A DNA stretch of 64,000 nucleotides, taken from Hymenolepis diminuta (lineage: Eukaryota > Platyhelminthes > Cestoda > Cyclophyllidea > Hymenolepididae). Position 1 is the stretch's first letter; every line of letters begins with the position of its first letter. The position numbers were made by a program, and so were the translations under genes. The stretch spans positions 479,774-543,773 of the forward strand of contig CAADRB010000023.1 of the NCBI GenBank assembly GCA_900708905.1. Direction: 5' to 3'. Below the pieces are notes generated by a model. That model did no database searches. It was not told the DNA's origin and saw nothing but the letters and a program-made list of their open reading frames with translations. Shown one piece after another: positions 56,901 through 64,000 of the stretch.

Positions 56901-59900
56901 GTAAAGTTATTAGCGGGGAAAATTCAGAATACTACAATTTTCATGACGAGTAATTCCATCTTCGATATTCTAAAGGCTTTAACATATACGCTCATTTTAT
57001 AATCTTTAAAATCCTTTGTCAATGTTGAGAAATTCATCTTGATCAAGATGTTTCCCATAAATGAAAAGTTTCGATCTTCTAGTCCTTCAGTTTAGTTTAA
57101 CCCCATAGCTGCTTTGCATCGCCAAAACTGATATGGTCTGCTTTTACAGTGCAAGAGCATTACTACTGCTAATATTTGCATCGGCGGAAATCAATAATTC
57201 AGCCACTCTTATATGTATTACTGCGTTCTCTTAGTTACAATAAAAGAAAATACAATTTCACTTGCAAGAGTGAGCTTAGATCAATCGCATTTATTCGATT
57301 GGTTAATTATCCTAATTTCATTATTGAGGAGGTAGCCCGTAGAGGACTTCTTAAAGTATATACTTCCAATAAACGCAGGATCTCTGCTACAACACATGGC
57401 CAATAGAGGTATTCTACTATTTTTCACATCCCAGAGAGATTAAACCACACAAGATCAATCTAGTAATCTAGACGTACATTGATGCAATTCCCAGTCTATT
57501 TAAACACTTAGTACTGAATTTGACCAGAGAGGATTAAACCTATTTTTTGGTCTTCATAAATTAATATGGAATATGATTGGTCAAACAACAGACCAGTCGA
57601 TGAACGGCGGCTGACTTTATCGTATCGTGACCTTTCATAGTTATGACGTAGAAGTGGCTTGTTGATGACGTTGAATCCAAATTATATTCCTAGTGTGAGA
57701 CAGCACTGTTTCGCCTTCCTATTAGCCTCGTTTACTCATCAATAATTTAGCGCATTTTAAATAGCTTTGACTGGCTTTCGAGATTGCCATTTTCGTCCTG
57801 CGCATGCATAGCCACGTCATAACCTTTTGATACACCTAAAATGGTTTTACAAGTTCTTTCACTTGTTGCCATAACACCGGCCTCAGACCTCGGTACATTG
57901 TGAAAATTAGTAGCTATAAATGAATCATCTGATATACAAACTGATAAATTAGTACTATGTGATGGACAGTTATCATATACGATCTGAATAATAAATAATC
58001 AACGCATCAAAATAAGGTTTGACATCGGTTTCGCAGTTTTTGGCTCTTTTTCTTACTACTTACCACATTTTGGTTCCTCAAATTAAATTCACATGCTGTT
58101 TCTGAATTTATATATTTTTAATATAACTTAATATTTTGGAGCTCGGTAACGCAACCTTGAAAGCAGACAAACCGTTTTACTACAAGTGTAAAACAATAAC
58201 TTTAGTCTTATTTTCAATAACCGTGGCTCTCTAGAGGACTCGTCTCTAAAATAGGTTAGTGGCCTTACTCTCCACGTGTATCCGCTACTTAGTGGCTTAT
58301 CCAGATTTCTACCTCTAACTCCATTCAGTGCATGACTCATCTCTCAACCTGCAGGCTACCATCGATTTTTCCGCACGTGGAAAATTTTAACCTTCGCTCC
58401 GCTTATTAGGCAACATTTCGCCAAATTGGTCTCGAAGATTTCTTCAGAGCTGTAGCAAATAGTTTAAAATAGTCCTACCTTAGCCATTATCTCAACTATT
58501 GTTTCTATCTGTTATTTTGATTGATCTAACTATTTAAGCAATTTTCAATTTAATTTTTGCATGTAATTCATATTTTCAGTTTCAGGTGTTTTATAGGCTT
58601 TTCTATATGAAGCAACATCACGTAGACAATTGTGTACGAAACTGCTGTTTTGTCTGTTGTCATCGAAAATAAATATTAAGCCGTTAAATCCTTATTTGCC
58701 CTGAGGAAGAAAATTTACTACCGTCGGTGACATTGACAGCCAAGTCTTCATCACTGTATTCGCTGGAAGGAAAACTAATTTATGACCAATCATGGTCATG
58801 TGACTACTGAAACTTGGTTAGCCAGAGTGTACTTGTGGTTTAAAACCGTTGGAACCACAGGATATGAGGAAAAATTCAATAAGGCTCATATCTGACTTCG
58901 TCTAGATGCCCCTACTAAATTTCGCGTCTTTCTTCAAACCATTTAAAATTGAGATACTGAATGAAACTCTATAAAAGACAATTCCACAAAAGACTGGATT
59001 GTCCTCCACGCAGCGCTTGGAGTAACCGTTCAAATCATCTGAACTGTTTGAATGGATGAAGAATCTGGTACCAAACATGAACTTGGGCCTCTCTTTCGAG
59101 TAAGAGATCTCGCAGAAATTTCCTGCATAAGTCTAGCCCATCCTCCTCAATGATAGTAATGTTACTGAATGTCTACTTGATACGAAAAGAGATTTTTTAA
59201 TTCGTTTGCTTAAATATTGACGTCTAAACGACAATCAGTTGAGATAAGCTGCATGGTTAGTCCGATGTTAATTGACAAATTGAATCCAGTATGTGCTAAA
59301 ATACGTATAGAAAAGCGGGTATATCATGGATTACATTTTAAACGTATTTGGATTTTAACCAAGAAATAACGGAAATAAAGACCAAGTTTTTCAACGAATA
59401 TTTAATGCACTAGAGAATATTTTTACGTTGAAACTTACTTTGTGGAGTTCAGAGCGCCGACAAGGCTATCCAATATGATCTCACCGCGCAGAATGGTAAA
59501 ATTTGGAGAGTTCAACCCACGTCACTGATTGGGTACACGTACATTTTGAAGTGCAACCACTTGTGCATGGGTCAGTCACAGACTTCAGTACAGATTCTTT
59601 CGAGCAATCAAAATTCGAGATGCTCAGGAACCAATCAGCATTTTACAGCCATATTATAAAGAATCTGTACACACTAGCACAAATGAACGGTAATGTCACA
59701 ACGCGGTTTCCCAACAAAGATTCTCGTAACATTTCCAATCTTCCTGGAGGCATTCTACTTAAAGGACTCAACTAGAGATTAATTAAAACAAAATAAGGTA
59801 TTATTTGTGTAAATATTTATCTTTAATAAAGAAATTTTGAAACTTACTGTGATGCAGTTCAGGAGATCGTCAGCGAATTAAGAGGTCACGAACTTGGTGA

Positions 59901-60586
59901 GTAAATTGGCCAGCTGCGTTGAGCCTAACCAACAAGTGTGGTAAAATCATGTCTCTAACCAAGTAGGTTCCATTATGCTAACCATTCATTTTTGGGAAAT
60001 CTTTCCTAAGATAGGATTGTAATTTAATGCAGAATTAAAGACTGCAATGCCATTATCTCTTCGCTAGTGTGCGATATAATTAGGAAGCCATTTAATATCT
60101 GTACAAGGTTACATTAATTTTGATTATGAAATCCTATGACATGCAATACGTAAGTTCATACCAAATTTACAATAAGAAAAACAATAATAACAAAGCACAA
60201 TTATAAAAATAGAAAAATATATTATTAAATTTACCATAACTGCAGACAACAAAATATACAATTTTTACAGTTGGAAAGTATCTGAACAAGAATAAGCTGG
60301 TCCAGTAAGAAATAAAGAGGAAGGGAAGTAGTAGCATAGAAAAAGTGAAGATATCAAAGACCCAATTATATCTGATGTTCGAATTCGTGTTAGGTAGATC
60401 AGAATAAAAGGGATCAAAAGGTTTCGAGAATAAAGGCTTATTTCATTCGATTTTTCGGATTCGTCTCACAATATTTACATAAAATTGACTGCTTCTTGTT
60501 GAAGAAGTAACGATTTTCCATCTCCATCACATATGGATCTTTCGATTAATTGGGATGATTGGTCACATCCGTCCAGCATAAAACAA
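53946..60586. other. 6.6-kb stretch between convergent genes
   Basis: Separates the 3' ends of the receptor gene and the zinc-finger gene. An AATAAA near 54984 could serve the receptor transcript. Open frames at 55135-55461, 56631-56953, 57176-57406 and 59503-59775 show no domain I recognise; they may be worn retroelement pieces or chance frames. Confidence 0.5.
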
Positions 60587-63500
60587 TTAGTGACTGTCTA
60601 GCACGTGCTGCATTATAGCTTCACGAGAAGTACTACTAAATTTACACAGGGGACACATCAAGCTTATTTCATTACTTTTATTCTCAACCGATTTAGATTC
60701 CCTCCTACTCACACTTCTGCTAGGGTTCGGCTTGTCCTGCTCTTTAGGTGTTTCCTTTTGACAACCCATATCCTTAGAGGAAGACCCCGACTTAGCAGTC
60801 TGTATTCCAACCAACGATGTTGGACTAACTGAAAATCTAGAGGTCAGTTTCAATGGGTACTTTACAGAGCCTTTGGGAACACTGAGTGTGGATGGACCAA
60901 CCGAATACCGCTTCCCTGATGTGGAAGGAGCAGTAAGTGGAGATTTAGCTTTAAAATCTTCTTTCAAATGGTGCCTGTAACAGAAGAGATACGCATTTAA
61001 GTATTGCAATTCACGTAAATAATCGTAAATCTCAGTCATCTAATCACTACCTGACGCAATGAGCCCATAATATCTCCAACTTTTCAAAAGACATTCCACA
61101 ATATTTGCAGTTATGTACTTGACTATTCTTCTGAAAACTTCTTGCAGCATTGCTTTCCTTCAAACCAAAAAGTGCAGCAATTTCTTTTGGTAATTCTGAC
61201 GGTTTTAATTTCGACACATCCGTCCCAGACCTTTTCAACCAGGTTTTGATCAAATTTGCCGATTCAGGCGATTCAAATGGGTAGGAGACACTGGGATCAC
61301 CTTCGCTATTTGACAACGAAAAATCAATGCGTTTACGCTGACGACGTCGTATATCAGCTGTCGTCTTGGTGCTGTGACCCAAAGAATTACTTGGCCCCTT
61401 AGTCATATTATCAGATGAGGATTTACTTTGGAAAAAGGAAGTGTAATCTTGTACACCCTGGCGTAACAACTTCGGAACGACTGTTGGTGACTTTTGAGCT
61501 ATCCTCTTAGCCACTTCTTCCGCCACGTTTCTTGCCAAAACAGACTCCCATTCTCTTTTGGACGCTGTTTTTTCCTCCACCACACCACTATTTTTAGAGG
61601 CAGTTTGATTGGTCCTCAAACCGGATCCGGCTGGAGGGCTAAAGGATTGAACTTGATTCATCCCCATTATTTTTGAAACTAAACGAGACTTTGAAATCAG
61701 GTCATTCGATAGTCCATCCACTGCTAGGGTAGACATTCTAGGTGCAGAATCAAGTGCCGAAGTCACTTTAGTTACATCTGACGGATTTGAAACACGAACC
61801 ACAATTGGTCTCTGTGCTCCGGAGGACGGATGAGAAACTGATAAGACTCGAGGAAGTACCGCAGGCAACTTTGATGGAGCGTTCTGCAAAGGTTGACGTA
61901 GTGAAAATTTATGGGAAGTAAGAAATATGACAAAATTAAATAAAAATTGGCTTAAAAACTCAATAACTAACAGAGAACCGATCAATTTTATTAAAAATTC
62001 TAATCGTCACTTCCCTTTCACCGATTTTACTATTTTCCGAAGCAACCTGTACAAAAATTACTACACCATTTCAATAAAAAAGATATCAGCGTCACGAGAT
62101 TGAGAGACGCAGGATAGTTAACTGTTCTAGAATGAAAGCCAATAATTGGCATCAACTGGCTTGTAGACATTCGGTCGTTTATTTTAATACACAAAGATTC
62201 TAAATTTGATATTTGCCAAAATTCTGACCTGTCAAATAAAAGTGAAATAAGGCTAAAGATAAAATCGATTTGCTATAAGTACAAATGCCGAACCTCTTTG
62301 GCAGGAACAACAAGAGAAAGGCTAGGAGCACTTGTAATGGTCTTTGGTTCCGTTACAACCACCACGTTAGATCGCACGTCAAGGGGTTTCAAACAAGGAT
62401 TTCCCGCTTCAGCAGTTTTGGGTGGATGAATAATTCTCACTATCGAAGGCGATTTGTGCGGTGAGGAATTCCAAGTATCATCCTCTGACCTGTTGAATCC
62501 AAATGCATGCATTTAATGCAACTTGTTGAAAGTTTAAACAATACTTTAAATTAACGCCGATCAGACAAATTCATCAAGGGGATCATCCATTTTATCTACT
62601 TACCGATTTTGAATTACTATAAATTTCTTCTTGCGTTCAAAAGACTCTCCAGTGGAACTTTTATTAGCCAACAGAATTTGTTTCTTTAGATCATAAGACT
62701 CAGCAGATCGAGACTTTTTCCGACTTTCCGATGCTTCTTCATCATCTTCAGTATCAATAACAATATGAGGTCGCTTCCTATTAAGATTATACACGCTTTA
62801 AATTTGCCTATAAGTACACAAACAAATGTCCAAACAACAGTAACTCACAAAGCTTGCATCTTCTCCAACTCCACGACATCAAGAGTCCCATCCACAGCTC
62901 CTTTATAGGCCTCCTGTCCACAAAAGTGATAACTACCGCGGAACGCTGATATAGCTGAAATAAAACGGCGACTAACATCCTCGAGATTGCTTCCGAATTT
63001 CTCTTGAATAGCATCAAATACGTCCTTCACCATTAACAGAGGCGACTTCACGTTGGGAAACAGCATAAGCGATGTCAACACGTGAGCACAAACTCCTCGT
63101 GCGGGATCATATTCCAAATATCTCCCAATTTCATTCCACATAAATTTCGGCAACTTGCTGTCTAAATGCAACCGGCACACTTGCAGTTTATGGCTTTCTT
63201 TTTCCACCAATTCTCCGCAAAAGTTGCATGTATCGAATACATTTAAATCATTGCTTTCCGTTATGTTCTCATTGTGCATTCTAGAAAAAAAACAAACCAC
63301 TTTTATACGAACAGTATCATGCGAGATTCTAATTTAAATTACGTACTCAAAATAATGATTTACTATCGACTTCTGTGAGCCGAAAGATAAATCGCATTGC
63401 TGGCATATGTATATATTCCTGCCATGGTCAGTCATTTTTAATGGATTTATTGGGTAGCAAAGACAGGGCGAATTCAAGTCATTTGGATCATCTTCTGACT

Positions 63501-63797
63501 CCGGCAGTAATTCTTCCAGAACGTAATGTCCCATCTTGAGATGCTTGATTAGATATTCGTAGGAATAAGAATGATAACAGCAGCCTTCTTTAACGCACGT
63601 CAGTTTGTACAAATCTCCTAAATTCTTCCGATCCCACCGCAAACGAGCCACAGCTACTCCTGCCCCTGGAAGTGTTCTCTGTAGCAACTCACGCTCTCTT
63701 TGAAGTGCTTCTTCAGTCAATTTTTTTGGCTTCACGCCCTTCAACTTGATCTTTCCCAGATTCATTCGTCGGTACTGCTCCGCTACTATACTTCGAC
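60587..63797 (-). CDS. C2H2 zinc-finger protein, 5' end uncertain
   Basis: Seven exons on the minus strand: 63797-63347, 63280-62849, 62777-62604, 62489-62294, 62046-61972, 61883-61051 and 60974-60587 (stop TAA). Taking the ATG at 63765 gives 838 residues. Upstream codons stay open to a likely acceptor at 63798, so an earlier exon may lie beyond 63800. Zinc-binding motifs: C57-x4-C-x12-H-x4-H80; C121-x2-C-x12-H-x4-H142, completed across intron 1; a CNFCGEL Cys/His cluster in exon 2; CKYCGMSF with x12-H-x3-H, completed across intron 6; and a final CPLC-x12-H-x4-H at the C-terminus. Between them lie Ser/Pro/Lys-rich, probably disordered stretches and a basic RRRQRKR. A nuclear nucleic-acid-binding role is inferred. 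I do not recognise an orthologue. Confidence 0.82.
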
Positions 63798-64000
63798 CTG
63801 CATAACAAACTCATCAAGTTTAGGTTCCGCATCAAGATGAACAGTAGGCAAAGTGTAATAAAGATGAACGCACCAGCTCTACACAGTATTCTCGTTGACG
63901 GTCGTAATAGGTCTTTTGAACTAGCAACATGTAAAGCATTGCTAACCTTCACCGGGATCAAATCGTCAACTTGCAGATAATGGCCATGAGCGACAGGAAA
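63798..64000 (-). other. right edge, possible upstream exon of the zinc-finger gene
   Basis: The minus strand is open here for HGHYLQVDDLIPVK and further, with a GTGAAG donor-like site near 63950. The phase does not fit the acceptor at 63798, so I cannot join it to the downstream exons. It may be a true exon of this gene joined through another exon, or chance. Confidence 0.25.

Noticed and set aside
56631..57406. Cluster of plus-strand open frames after the receptor gene
   Set aside because: Possible worn retroelement, but no reverse transcriptase, integrase or gag motif could be read.

Overview
The window looks like nuclear DNA of a parasitic flatworm (Platyhelminthes, Neodermata; a tapeworm fits best, though a fluke or monogenean cannot be excluded). 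The reasons are AT-rich DNA, intron-rich genes whose smallest introns are only 32-45 bp next to introns of several kb, a very compact two-gene cluster with a trans-splicing-type acceptor between the genes, and an EGF-receptor-like gene with an enlarged cysteine-rich ectodomain. The taxonomic call is inference from gene structure and protein similarity recalled from memory; no search was run.

Layout. (1) 809-6380, minus: the first three coding exons of a beta-tubulin gene; its last exon(s) lie left of the window. (2) 6381-19029: about 12.6 kb with no gene I can support. (3) 19030-20312, plus: a complete five-exon V-ATPase subunit d gene. (4) 20313-29486: gene-free DNA holding tRNA-derived SINE copies, a compound palindrome at 26401-26510, and a broken Ty3/gypsy integrase between two LTR-like direct repeats. 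(5) 29487-30799, minus: PITHD1 and, 51 bp downstream, a Gemin8-like gene, arranged like a flatworm spliced-leader operon. (6) 33026-53945, plus: a 21-kb EGFR/ErbB-family receptor tyrosine kinase gene. I read 22 exons whose phases all agree, giving an open frame of 1,629 codons. Its introns carry two SINE copies, a foldback element and a dead mariner transposon. (7) 53946-60586: no gene I can support. (8) 60587-63797, minus: a seven-exon C2H2 zinc-finger protein gene, with two fingers interrupted by introns and the 5' end uncertain near the right edge.

The genes serve unrelated housekeeping or signalling roles: microtubules, organelle acidification, snRNP assembly, growth-factor signalling and probable nuclear regulation. 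The only functional grouping visible is the PITHD1/Gemin8-like pair. The most interesting items are that compact pair, the unusual drug-pocket residues of the beta-tubulin, a 42-bp GC-AG intron inside the kinase domain, and a recurrent SINE family plus foldback repeat.
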